Shown in pieces: positions 7,820 through 15,065 of a stretch of DNA of 19,611 nt (positions are counted from its first letter, which is position 1; the number at the start of each line of letters is the position of its first letter). The position numbers were made by a program, and so were the translations under genes. The notes under the pieces were generated by a model. It was not told the DNA's origin, ran no database searches, and saw nothing but the letters and a program-made list of their open reading frames with translations. The DNA comes from CAZTLE01 sp964614415. Lineage in GTDB: Bacteria; Bacteroidota; Bacteroidia; Flavobacteriales; Flavobacteriaceae. The stretch spans positions 1 through 19,611 of the forward strand of contig CAZTLE010000063.1 of assembly GCA_964614415.1 (NCBI GenBank), in the 5' to 3' direction.

Positions 7820-8683
7820 ATGAAAAAGTCAATTGTATTCTTATTGGGTTGCCTTCTGTCGGCTTGGGTACTTGACGCTCATCCGGGTATCGGTATAGTC
7901 ATGGATAATGAAGGCAATGTATTCTATACAGACCTAGTACATGTCTGGAAAATTTCTCCTGAAGGAGAACAAACGATAGCCGTGAGAAATGTTCATACCC
8001 ATGAATTATATCTCGATGCAAACGGAGACCTGTATGGTGAACACGAGTGGTACGAAGGAGAGGCCACCGACAAATGGGGCAACTATGTATGGTGCCTCAG
8101 TAAAGACGGTGCGTTCGAAAAGGTTATTCCGGATGTTGAAGGTTTTTTGGATAATACCACCCTGGTAAGAGATCCTGACGGGAATACTTATTGGGCAAAA
8201 AAGTCGGGCAATGGTGAAATTCTCATGAAACAGATGCCGGACGAAACCAATATCACGGCCTCATCTCATGAGTTCAAAGACATCCGATGGATGCACGTTT
8301 CCAAATATGACAACAATCTCTACGTGGTTGACCATTTAACGCTTAAAAAAGTCTCGCCTTCAGGCGTGGTGGAGATCGTAGCCAGTGAATTGAAGGAAGA
8401 TGGTCTCCGGTTTTCCAGGGTTGACGACCGTCACTATGTTTTCGGCGTGTGGACAGACAGCACAAGCGATGTCTACGTGGCCCTGTATGGAGCAGGTAAG
8501 GTGATAAAAATAAATTCCAACGGTGAAAAATCGACAGTTTTCGAATCCGATAGAGGCTGGTCACCCTGCGGAGGAATGATTGCCGCAGATGGCACTATGT
8601 GGATCATGGAATTCTCTCGCAGAAATAAGACCCGTGTCACCAAGGTGGTTCCCAACGATGAGAATATCGTATATGGCGATTGA
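7820..8683 (+). CDS. Exported beta-propeller protein (NHL/SMP-30-like)
   Basis: A 287-residue exported protein made almost wholly of propeller-type repeats. The signal peptide is MKKSIVFLLGCLLSAWVLDA with cleavage before HPGIG. Repeats of the form 'D..GN.Y..D....V.KISP.G' are visible: IVMDNEGNVFYTDLVHVWKI (about 27-46), LYLDANGDLYGEHEWYE, LVRDPDGNTYWAKK, KYDNNLYVVDHLTLKKVSPSG, DSTSDVYVALYGAGKVIKI with NGE, and MIAADGTMWIMEFS. Five or six blades fit the length, suggesting a six-bladed NHL or SMP-30/gluconolactonase-like fold. Such folds either bind partners or hydrolyse lactones with a bound Ca; I cannot see a definite set of metal ligands. Last gene of the operon, starting 12 bases after the pseudo-Nudix gene, with no obvious terminator after it. 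Confidence 0.8.
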   Translation: MKKSIVFLLGCLLSAWVLDAHPGIGIVMDNEGNVFYTDLVHVWKISPEGEQTIAVRNVHTHELYLDANGDLYGEHEWYEGEATDKWGNYVWCLSKDGAFEKVIPDVEGFLDNTTLVRDPDGNTYWAKKSGNGEILMKQMPDETNITASSHEFKDIRWMHVSKYDNNLYVVDHLTLKKVSPSGVVEIVASELKEDGLRFSRVDDRHYVFGVWTDSTSDVYVALYGAGKVIKINSNGEKSTVFESDRGWSPCGGMIAADGTMWIMEFSRRNKTRVTKVVPNDENIVYGD

Positions 8684-8793
8684 TCTTAAGCATGATAGAA
8701 TCGAGAATACGAACATCAACTGGCTGTAATACTTAAAACAGTGTAACCGATCCCGATTTCCAATCGTCAAAGGCAAAATTTAGCAATCGGATC

Positions 8794-10254
8794 ATGAAGA
8801 AATCACTTTTCTTAGTTTCAGCCATCACAATACTACAATTTGGCACATTCAAGGTAGATGCTCAACAGAAAACGCAGCCTGCCTCTCTTTTTTCCAGAAT
8901 AGATAACTACCTGACCGCCGGTACCGAGAATGGCTTTTCCGGAGCGATTGCGGTTATACGGAATGGCGAAGTTATTATCAACAAAGGCTATGGGCTGGCT
9001 AATAAGGACACACGAGTTCCCAATAGTCCAAATACCATTTTTGACATTGGTTCCAATACCAAACAATTTACCGCCGCTGCTATTTTAAAACTGGTTGAGC
9101 TGGGAAAGCTAAGTCTGGATGATCCGTTAAGCAAGTATTTCAGCGAGCTACCATCAGAAAAAACAGGCATTACAATCCACCAACTATTGACTCATTCGGC
9201 CGGGTTTTCGGAGTCCATCGGAAGAGACTTCGACGAAATCTCTCAAGAGGAATTTTTTAAACAACTCTTCTTGAGCGAATTGCTGTTTGAGCCCGGTACT
9301 ATGTATTCATACTCGAATACCGGTTACAGCATACTTGGCAGGATCATAGAACTAGCCTCCGGCCTGTCCTATGAATCCTTCTTGAGCGAGTATCTCTTTG
9401 CTCCGGCCGGAATGAAACAGACAGGGTATCTTCTACCAAAATGGGAAATGAGAAATATGGCGCGGGGGTACAACCGAAATGTACTGGAAATGGATCCGCC
9501 GATAACACGCTATCAGGAAGCAGGAGACCTAACCTGGCATTTAAAAGCAAACGGTGGTATTAATGCTACACAAAATGATATGCTACTTTGGTATAAAGCA
9601 TTAAAGACAAATGTGATCTTATCACCGGAATCATTTAAAAAAATAAGCACACCCCATGTGTTAGCTCCCAGCGGAAGGTTTAGTTATGGTTATGGATGGG
9701 GAGTTAAGAACTCGGAAGCCAATACCCTGAGACTATCGCATAACGGCTCCAACGGCACATATTCACATTCGATCATTTGGTATCCTGAGAAAGATATCTT
9801 TATAGTATATGCCACTAATGCCAATAGTTCAGAAGTAGAATACCTTGGGCATGAAGTTGAAAAATTAATTCAGGACGAGAGCTATACTCCTGAGCCTATC
9901 AGGAATAATGTGTACTCCTACACGATGGAATATATAAAACAATATACTCCGGATACCTCGAATAACCTTATTGCGCTGCTTCGGGAAAATTATCCGGATG
10001 AATTCTCAAACTCCCGGTTATTCAATGTCATGGGCAATGTCCTGTTGAGGCTAGATAAAGAATTGAACTGGGCACTTGAACTTTTTAAACTGAATGTACA
10101 GCGCTATCCCGAGGACGGTAATCTTTGGGACTCCCTGGGTGAAGGCTATTTGGCTAACGATCTAAAGGAAGCGGCTATCGAAAGTTTTGAAAAGGCCATT
10201 GAACTGGGGTATAAGGATTCACAAGAAAAGTTGGCCGAATTAAAGAAGGAATAG
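8794..10254 (+). CDS. Secreted serine hydrolase, beta-lactamase class C fold, with TPR tail
   Basis: A 486-residue exported protein of the penicillin-binding-protein/class C beta-lactamase-like family (PF00144). The signal peptide ends at about VDAQ (residue 24). The three active-site elements are present: SxxK as SNTK (Ser87, Lys90), YSN (Tyr173-Ser174-Asn175) and the HxG version of the KTG box in LSHNGSNGTYS. Catalysis is thus expected; in this family it is usually esterase, D-aminopeptidase or transpeptidase-like activity rather than antibiotic resistance. Residues ~405-486 hold TPR-like helical repeats (NLWDSLGEGYLANDLKEAAIESFEKAIELG), a fusion commonly seen in Bacteroidota. It has its own upstream gap of 110 bases and ends in a strong terminator, so it is probably monocistronic. 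The natural substrate is not evident. Confidence 0.92.
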   Translation: MKKSLFLVSAITILQFGTFKVDAQQKTQPASLFSRIDNYLTAGTENGFSGAIAVIRNGEVIINKGYGLANKDTRVPNSPNTIFDIGSNTKQFTAAAILKLVELGKLSLDDPLSKYFSELPSEKTGITIHQLLTHSAGFSESIGRDFDEISQEEFFKQLFLSELLFEPGTMYSYSNTGYSILGRIIELASGLSYESFLSEYLFAPAGMKQTGYLLPKWEMRNMARGYNRNVLEMDPPITRYQEAGDLTWHLKANGGINATQNDMLLWYKALKTNVILSPESFKKISTPHVLAPSGRFSYGYGWGVKNSEANTLRLSHNGSNGTYSHSIIWYPEKDIFIVYATNANSSEVEYLGHEVEKLIQDESYTPEPIRNNVYSYTMEYIKQYTPDTSNNLIALLRENYPDEFSNSRLFNVMGNVLLRLDKELNWALELFKLNVQRYPEDGNLWDSLGEGYLANDLKEAAIESFEKAIELGYKDSQEKLAELKKE

Positions 10255-10323
10255 AACGGCTTCTATCACCCGTGCAATTATAGGCCACAGACCAGTGGTC
10301 TTTAGAATATGCGTAATCAATAT

Positions 10324-10346
10324 AGCCCCTGATGGGGCTTTTTTTG
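10324..10346 (+). terminator. Rho-independent terminator after the serine hydrolase gene
   Basis: A 6-bp stem, AGCCCC (10324-10329) with GGGGCT (10334-10339), has a 4-base loop TGAT and is followed by six more T. A second weak hairpin, AGACC-AGT-GGTCT (10289-10301), lies just upstream. Confidence 0.9.
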
Positions 10347-10371
10347 TTAGCAAACTCAGGAAATAAAAGCG

Positions 10372-10379
10372 TATTTTTA
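10372..10379 (+). promoter_or_regulatory. Putative promoter -7 element before the 10396 gene
   Basis: TATTTTTA follows AAATAAAAGCG, resembling the other AT-rich promoter blocks in the window. It lies 16 bases before the GTG start and would give a very short leader. A TTTG upstream (10343-10346) is 25 bases away, longer than usual. Confidence 0.35.
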
Positions 10380-10395
10380 GTCAAACTTTCCCGAC

Positions 10396-10947
10396 GTGAA
10401 AAAAATCAATGCCGACAGGGTTATAAGCGTTTCGGCAATACTTTTAAGTGTTGCTACGCTGGCTATGATATTCTATCAAACCAGCCTGACCCGTAAAGAA
10501 CAAAAGGCATCGGTCATGCCTAGCCTTGAAATTGGGTACAGTACCAAAGGCAGTGGTGACAACATGAAAGAATCAATATGGGTTTCAAACAGAGGATTAG
10601 GTCCCGCTTTTATTGAAGAAGTGCGAATAATTGATAACAATAAAACGATCGAAACCGATCCCTACGGTTTTCTGTCCGAGATCCAAACTGGAGATAGAGT
10701 GAGCTATTTTGACCGACTCTACCAGGGGAAGATCATCCCGGCTAACGATGGCCTCACGACCTATGAAAAGGTCACCGATTCCACTTCGCAAATTATTCTT
10801 CGCAACTCTTTTAAATTTCCCTATGGCGTGAATTCAACAACTACAAATACACAAGATGCCGCCGTAATTGAAATCATATACAAAAGCGTGTACGGCGATA
10901 CATGGAAAATACGATCGGACCAGACGACTCCGATTAAACTGGACTAG
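10396..10947 (+). CDS. Membrane-anchored protein of unknown function
   Basis: A 183-residue protein I cannot assign. It appears to start at GTG 10396, since this gives a short basic N-terminus (KKINADR) directly before one transmembrane helix (about residues 9-28, VISVSAILLSVATLAMIFYQ), and no ATG suits better. The rest (about 30-183) is soluble and beta-rich: SLEIGYSTKGSGDNMKESIW, VSNRGLGPAFIEEVRI, DRVSYFDRLYQGKIIPANDG, and a closing AVIEIIYKSVYGDTWKIR. 'SNRGLGPAFIEEVRI' resembles the immunoglobulin-like, orthology-poor extracytoplasmic domains found in many single-pass proteins, where 'N.G.GPA' recurs. It precedes the glycoside hydrolase by 35 bases, so the two are probably co-transcribed, but no functional link is demonstrable. 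Confidence 0.75.
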   Translation: MKKINADRVISVSAILLSVATLAMIFYQTSLTRKEQKASVMPSLEIGYSTKGSGDNMKESIWVSNRGLGPAFIEEVRIIDNNKTIETDPYGFLSEIQTGDRVSYFDRLYQGKIIPANDGLTTYEKVTDSTSQIILRNSFKFPYGVNSTTTNTQDAAVIEIIYKSVYGDTWKIRSDQTTPIKLD

Positions 10948-10982
10948 TCACAATTAACCCTCAAACATTCGCTTCAAAACAA

Positions 10983-12800
10983 ATGGCCGGAACTCGATCT
11001 TATTACCTACCGCTGCTTTTGTTGGGTTTCCTTTTCAGTCTGTGCACAAGAGCCCAAACGACAATTGAAAAAAGCGACGGAAACTGGACCTTAATCGTCA
11101 ATAACGAGCCATTCGCAGTTAAGGGTATAACCTTTGGATACACGGAAGATGTCGAGAACTACAGCCAACATTTTAAGAATCTAAGATCCATGGGGGTCAA
11201 TACCATCCGAATATGGGCGACAGATGAAAATACTTCTGAACTGCTGGATGTGGCCCATACTTATGGAATTAAGGTGATGGTAGGGATCTGGATGCGGCAT
11301 GGCCGACCCGGAATGGAAGCCGACGACAGTTTTAACTACCTGGAAGACAATAGTGGCATGGAAGACATGTACAATAACGCCATTAGCGTGGTGGAGTCTT
11401 ACAAAGATCATCCGGCCCTTCTGATGTGGGGTATTGGCAACGAGGTATATTTAAACACGGCTACCGATGATGAGAAGGAGGCCTATTCCAAATTACTGGA
11501 AAAGATATGTGCCGACATCAAAACATTGGACAATAATCACCCGATTGCCTCGGTGGAGGCATGGACCTTTGGACTGGACTGGTGGGAGAAACTGGTGCCT
11601 TCTCTTGACATCTACGGTATAAACTGCTATGGTCCCGGTGCTGATCTGCTCCAGGACGAGATTGATAAAAAAGGGATTGAAAAACCCTATGTGATCACGG
11701 AATTTGGTGTCACCGGCGAATGGGACGCTCAGGAGGATACAAATGGTATTAAAATTGAACCCGATGACAATCAAAAATATGAGGCAATAGCTTCCGGCTA
11801 TCACCAATGGATCAAAGACAAGCCCTCATGTCTTGGCGTCTATATTTTTCACTATGCGGATGGTGATCAATTCATCGCTCCCTGGTTATTCACGCATTAT
11901 CGGGGAATGTATCGTCCGCAATACTGGGCTGTTAGAAAGGCCTATTCGGGCAAAGATCCGATTAATCGGGTACCTGAAGTCAAGAATTTCCAACTGCCGG
12001 ATAACGAGATAAACAGCGGCGAATGGGTCCCGGTGTCTCTATCCGTAACAGATACGGAGCAAGAAACGCTTGCCGTATCATTTCGCTACAATCAGAGAAC
12101 CGGTAGCAGGAAGCGAAGAGATCAACTACTACCCCTTCCCACCCGAGGGAATATTCAGGAGGGATTTGAAATTCAACTCCCGCAGGAACATGGCGCGATC
12201 AAGGTGTATGTCAATGTAAATGACACCTACGGCAATGTGGGCATCGCCTCGACCTCCATAAAAGTTATAGACGAAGAAAGGCGATCGCAAAAATTTCTGG
12301 TTCCAAAAGCCAGTCTGCCGTTTTATGTGTACAAGGATGGCACTGAAACACCCTATATATCATCGGCACACATGGGAAATTATGAGGCCATAGCAGTAGA
12401 TTTAGATCATCGGGATGAGGTGTACTCGGGAACGTCTTCCCTGAAAATTACCTATGGCGCCCGAAAGGACTGGTATGGCGTAGGCTTTGTCGACCCTCCG
12501 AACGACTGGGGAGACATACTTGGAGGATACGATCTGTCCGGTGCTAAAACATTTAGTTTTTGGGCGAAAGCCGACGATAATGTAAAAGCTACCATTGGCT
12601 TTGGACTCATCGATTCGGACAAACCCTTCCCGGATACGGCGAAAAAGTCGGTGGAAGTTTCTTTGTCCACCAAGTGGAAAAAATACAAGATCAATCTAAA
12701 GAGATTGGACATGAGCTGTATTCGGTCCGGCCTGGTCGTCTTTTCCAGCAGCAAGGGCTTTCCGCACAACATATATCTGGACGATGTGGTCTTTGAGTAG
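10983..12800 (+). CDS. Secreted TIM-barrel glycoside hydrolase (GH2/GH5-like) with C-terminal jelly-roll module
   Basis: A 605-residue exported retaining glycosidase or transglycosidase. Signal peptide: residues 1-24 (LLLLGFLFSLCTRAQ). The catalytic barrel spans about 30-320: MGVNTIRIWATDE (beta-2), GIKVMVGIWMRHGRPGME, then LLMWGIGNEVYL with acid/base Glu154 after Asn153, and YVITEFGVTGEW with nucleophile Glu240. The GNE and TEFG pair is diagnostic of clan GH-A; the sequence looks closest to GH2 barrels lacking the usual N-terminal sandwich domains, and beta-glucanosyltransferases or GH5 are alternatives. Residues ~330-435 are a beta-sandwich linker domain and ~440-605 a jelly-roll module ending in NIYLDDVVFE, the typical last strand of CBM4/9/11-like modules. 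A sugar-binding targeting role is inferred. No SusC/SusD pair is nearby, so this is not a classical PUL. Confidence 0.88.
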   Translation: MAGTRSYYLPLLLLGFLFSLCTRAQTTIEKSDGNWTLIVNNEPFAVKGITFGYTEDVENYSQHFKNLRSMGVNTIRIWATDENTSELLDVAHTYGIKVMVGIWMRHGRPGMEADDSFNYLEDNSGMEDMYNNAISVVESYKDHPALLMWGIGNEVYLNTATDDEKEAYSKLLEKICADIKTLDNNHPIASVEAWTFGLDWWEKLVPSLDIYGINCYGPGADLLQDEIDKKGIEKPYVITEFGVTGEWDAQEDTNGIKIEPDDNQKYEAIASGYHQWIKDKPSCLGVYIFHYADGDQFIAPWLFTHYRGMYRPQYWAVRKAYSGKDPINRVPEVKNFQLPDNEINSGEWVPVSLSVTDTEQETLAVSFRYNQRTGSRKRRDQLLPLPTRGNIQEGFEIQLPQEHGAIKVYVNVNDTYGNVGIASTSIKVIDEERRSQKFLVPKASLPFYVYKDGTETPYISSAHMGNYEAIAVDLDHRDEVYSGTSSLKITYGARKDWYGVGFVDPPNDWGDILGGYDLSGAKTFSFWAKADDNVKATIGFGLIDSDKPFPDTAKKSVEVSLSTKWKKYKINLKRLDMSCIRSGLVVFSSSKGFPHNIYLDDVVFE

Positions 12801-12839
12801 GACTGAGACAGAGCACGCCCATTCTTCAAACTTCTGTCC

Positions 12840-12921
12840 TTATACCTCACACCTGCCTACCAAAGGCACACCTCACACCCCATACCTCATACCTCATACC
12901 TCATACCTCATACCTCATACC
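12840..12921. repeat. Heptamer/hairpin intergenic element, copy A, with tandem TCATACC array
   Basis: Heptamer units TTATACC and TCACACC (12840-12853) are followed by a small hairpin TGCCT-ACCAA-AGGCA (12854-12868). Then come CACC-TCACACC and a partial CATACC plus five perfect TCATACC units (12887-12921). A related element is found at 14987-15040 in the same orientation, also just upstream of a promoter-like block. It separates the glycoside hydrolase from the WYL regulator. The unit length of 7 is unusual for coding DNA and no ORF uses this stretch. Confidence 0.9.
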
Positions 12922-12941
12922 TATTAAAACCATTAAATAAC

Positions 12942-12949
12942 TATCTTTA
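12942..12949 (+). promoter_or_regulatory. Putative promoter -7 element before the WYL regulator
   Basis: TATCTTTA lies within ATTAAATAACTATCTTTAT (12932-12950), which matches 17 of 19 bases of the block at 15048-15066. It sits 24 bases before the regulator start codon and 20 bases after the heptamer array. No clear TTTG box is present; the array or the TATTAA following it occupies that place. Confidence 0.5.
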
Positions 12950-12973
12950 TTCAAAGCTCGTACTTACGAAGTA

Positions 12974-13681
12974 ATGGAAGAAAAACCAAGGCTTTCCAGA
13001 TTAACTGCGATTATAACACAATTACAATCCAAGCGTATTGTCACAGCAAAATACCTGGCGGAGCGGCACAATGTAAGTGTACGCACCATTTACCGGGACA
13101 TTCGCGCACTGGAAAAATCAGGAATACCTATAGTTACCGAGGAAGGCCGGGGCTATTCGCTCATGGAAGGATATGACCTCCCCCCTCCTGTACTTTTTAC
13201 TGAAGACGAGGCCAATGCGCTTATCACAGTTGAGCAACTGGTGCTTAGGAATAAGGATCAGTCGCTGGTAGAAAACGTTTCCAGTGCCCTGGAAAAAATA
13301 AAAGCCATCTTACGATATTCTCAAAAGGGTAATGCAGATTTGTTGGCGGAACGCGTCTATTTCGGGGGAAGTGACGGAGCTAAGAAGACAAGTAACAACT
13401 TGATGAAGATTCAGTCCGCCATTATCCATTTTAAGGTGATGACCGTAGAATACCTTTCCTCACAGCAGAAGCGATCCAAAAGGGATATTGAGCCATTTGC
13501 CATTTACAGTATCAACGGAAATTTTCTGCTCATTGCTTTTTGCCGATTGCGCGAGGACTTCAGGGTATTCAGAATAGATTTCATCGAATCACTAACCCTA
13601 CAAGATGAGGCATTTACACCCCATGACATGACCATGGAGCGGTTTTTTGACGAGTATATAAAAAACCAGAAACACCCCTGA
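12974..13681 (+). CDS. YafY-type transcriptional regulator, HTH_11 plus WYL domain
   Basis: A 235-residue cytoplasmic DNA-binding regulator. The N-terminal winged helix-turn-helix is clear: LTAIITQLQSKRIVTAKYLAE then HNVSVRTIYRDIRALEKSGIPI with the wing EEGRGYSL (residues ~9-62). The C-terminal part, from about 125, is a WYL domain that would sense a ligand, probably a nucleotide-like or other small molecule. The signature Trp-Tyr-Leu is replaced by Phe184-Leu185-Leu186 (NGNFLLIAFCRLR), while the Arg-rich continuation REDFRVFRID is kept. It lacks the extra C-terminal extension of CRISPR- or defence-linked WYL proteins. The gene lies immediately behind heptamer copy A and a promoter-like block. 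The following gene (DUF4345), 60 bases downstream with its own promoter, is a plausible target, because such regulators commonly control adjacent genes. Confidence 0.93.
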   Translation: MEEKPRLSRLTAIITQLQSKRIVTAKYLAERHNVSVRTIYRDIRALEKSGIPIVTEEGRGYSLMEGYDLPPPVLFTEDEANALITVEQLVLRNKDQSLVENVSSALEKIKAILRYSQKGNADLLAERVYFGGSDGAKKTSNNLMKIQSAIIHFKVMTVEYLSSQQKRSKRDIEPFAIYSINGNFLLIAFCRLREDFRVFRIDFIESLTLQDEAFTPHDMTMERFFDEYIKNQKHP

Positions 13682-13705
13682 CATACCGCTGTCACAACTC
13701 CGTTT

Positions 13706-13713
13706 TATGTTTG
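13706..13713 (+). promoter_or_regulatory. Promoter -7 element of the DUF4345 gene
   Basis: TATGTTTG is an exact match to TAnnTTTG. It ends 28 bases before the DUF4345 start and follows the regulator stop by 25 bases. No TTTG was found at -33, which would fit an activator-dependent or weak promoter. Confidence 0.55.
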
Positions 13714-13741
13714 CACCGTATTAATCGTAAAACACCAAAAA

Positions 13742-14128
13742 ATGGAAATCGTTAAAACCGTAACATTATCATTATCAGCTCTTTTGTTGCTCTTTGTTGG
13801 TCTTATGAGGCTAAGCAACCCGGTAAAGGCCTATTTGAAGAATTCCGGCATCACCCTGACAAATGATGTCGATCTTTTGAATGAAATGAGAGGGGTGAGT
13901 GCCGTAATGCTATGCGGAGGGATCATCGCCGGACTTGGAATTATTGTTCCGGAGTTAACCTTTACTTCTCACGTAGTTGCTGTACTTATTTTTCTTGGGT
14001 TCGCTCTGGGAAGACTGATTAGCATGGGCGTTGATAGAAAACCGAACAAACAAATAATTCAAGGTATTGTGTTTGAACTGGTGTTGGGCGCGGCAAATGC
14101 GTTTTGTCTTGTCAATGTACTACTATAA
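13742..14128 (+). CDS. DUF4345 family membrane protein
   Basis: A 128-residue integral membrane protein with four hydrophobic segments (about residues 5-21, 52-70, 75-96 and 107-127). The layout, with 'NPV..YL...GI.L..D..LLNEMRG.....L.GG' between helices one and two, followed by a GFALGRLISMGVDRKP stretch, matches my knowledge of DUF4345. Members are small membrane proteins of unknown function, often found next to regulators in Bacteroidota. It appears to have its own TAnnTTTG promoter. The upstream WYL regulator is in the same direction, making a regulator-target pair plausible. The stop lies 32 bases from the end of the convergent CPBP protease gene. Confidence 0.8.
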   Translation: MEIVKTVTLSLSALLLLFVGLMRLSNPVKAYLKNSGITLTNDVDLLNEMRGVSAVMLCGGIIAGLGIIVPELTFTSHVVAVLIFLGFALGRLISMGVDRKPNKQIIQGIVFELVLGAANAFCLVNVLL

Positions 14129-14160
14129 GAGTTCAGGTCAGAAAACAAAGGCTTGAGAAG

Positions 14161-14853
14161 TTAGCTCCGGGGGGCTTTATATCGTTTTATGAGGTACCAT
14201 GTCACGATTCCCGGTACTATCACTGTTTGCCATAGAAAGAACAACAACTGCTCCCAGCCGCCCAAAGCAATTTCCTCACCTTGAACAACGAAGAGCGAAT
14301 CTCCCAAAGGACCGGCAGAAAAAAGGACAATGCTAACCACAATCCACCCAAAATGCAATCCCAATGGCGCATAGAGCGATTTGGTCTTCGCGAAGGCATA
14401 GGCAAACATCCAGCCACCGGCTCCGGTTAGCAGAAATATATAGATCATTGGTATAAGACCTCTACCAAACATATCGTAGCTGAACCAATGATATATGCCG
14501 AAGGCTATAGCGCTTAGAATACATCCCTTAACAATACCTGTTTTCCTAATTAGAATGTACAGAATCGCTCCACGAAATATCAGCTCTTCAAAAAGCGCGG
14601 CTTTGAACGTCCACCAAACACCTTTAAGGGCATCCCAAATTCCGTATTCGGGATTTTGAACATAATCGATTTCCTTAAAATAAGACTGCCCCAGAAGATT
14701 TACGGTGCAAAAAGCGGCCATTAGCAATAAACCTATGAAGAATTCTTTCAACCGTCGGCTCGTGGGCTTTATTCCCAGGGCTGTTATGTGCTCTTTGAAA
14801 AACAGCCACAGCAACAACCAGGAAATAATAACAACTACTACAATACCCAACAT
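14161..14853 (-). CDS. CPBP family intramembrane metalloprotease (Rce1/Abi-like)
   Basis: A 230-residue integral membrane protein of the CPBP (CAAX protease and bacteriocin-processing, PF02517) family. Motif one is FEELIFR (Glu89-Glu90 and Arg94), motif two FGIYH (Phe118, His122) and motif three HFGW (His167), the residues that form the glutamate/histidine active site. The Asn or Ser often found four residues after the last His is not present (HFGWI). Six to eight hydrophobic segments cover most of the length. It is coded on the minus strand between two plus-strand units. Upstream is TATATTTG, an exact promoter -7 match. Bacterial members serve in bacteriocin self-immunity, prenyl-protein-like processing or membrane proteolysis; nothing nearby (no bacteriocin ORF) selects between these. 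Confidence 0.92.
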   Translation of the reverse strand: MLGIVVVVIISWLLLWLFFKEHITALGIKPTSRRLKEFFIGLLLMAAFCTVNLLGQSYFKEIDYVQNPEYGIWDALKGVWWTFKAALFEELIFRGAILYILIRKTGIVKGCILSAIAFGIYHWFSYDMFGRGLIPMIYIFLLTGAGGWMFAYAFAKTKSLYAPLGLHFGWIVVSIVLFSAGPLGDSLFVVQGEEIALGGWEQLLFFLWQTVIVPGIVTWYLIKRYKAPRS

Positions 14854-14877
14854 AGTTTTACTGCATCAAATATCCGC

Positions 14878-14885
14878 CAAATATA
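14878..14885 (-). promoter_or_regulatory. Promoter -7 element of the CPBP protease gene
   Basis: On the minus strand this reads TATATTTG, an exact TAnnTTTG match 24 bases before the protease start codon. A TTTG at -33 is not evident; the nearest ATTG is only 12 bases away. Confidence 0.55.
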
Positions 14886-14986
14886 CCGCTTGTATTTCAA
14901 TCGGATAATTACACAATAAGTCATCAGGCTACGGACTTCGTAAACCCGGACGTTATTCGGCACGCTATACTCTGAAAATTCCAACT

Positions 14987-15040
14987 TCAATCCTCATACC
15001 TCACACCTCACACCTATCTGCAGCAGGCAGGCCTCACACC
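14987..15040. repeat. Heptamer/hairpin intergenic element, copy B
   Basis: Units TCAATCC, TCATACC, TCACACC and TCACACC (14987-15014) are followed by a GC-rich core with hairpin CTGC-AGCAG-GCAG (15018-15030). The block CTCACACC then follows (15033-15040). The order heptamers, 5-base-loop hairpin, heptamers and promoter-like block is the same as in copy A, but here the downstream heptamer part is short. It lies between the divergent CPBP and BASS genes, oriented toward BASS. Confidence 0.85.
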
Positions 15041-15057
15041 CACAACAATTAAATAGG

Positions 15058-15065
15058 TATCTTTA
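15058..15065 (+). promoter_or_regulatory. Putative promoter -7 element of the BASS operon
   Basis: TATCTTTA within ATTAAATAGGTATCTTTAT (15048-15066), followed by CGGCA. The block is nearly identical to those at 12932 and 3302. It lies 76 bases before the BASS start codon, leaving a leader of about 70 bases that holds a short open frame (15071-15145). Confidence 0.5.

Noticed and set aside
8794..10254. Antibiotic-resistance beta-lactamase
   Set aside because: It has the HxG variant and TPR tail of the broad serine hydrolase family; nothing indicates beta-lactam hydrolysis in the clinical sense.
12840..12921. Possible CRISPR-like array
   Set aside because: The repeat unit is only 7 bases and the units are directly adjacent without spacers; it is a short tandem repeat, and no cas genes are present.
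14161..14853. CPBP ('Abi') protein as a phage-defence or abortive-infection gene
   Set aside because: The name is historical for the family; no toxin, bacteriocin or other defence gene is nearby, so only intramembrane protease is supported.
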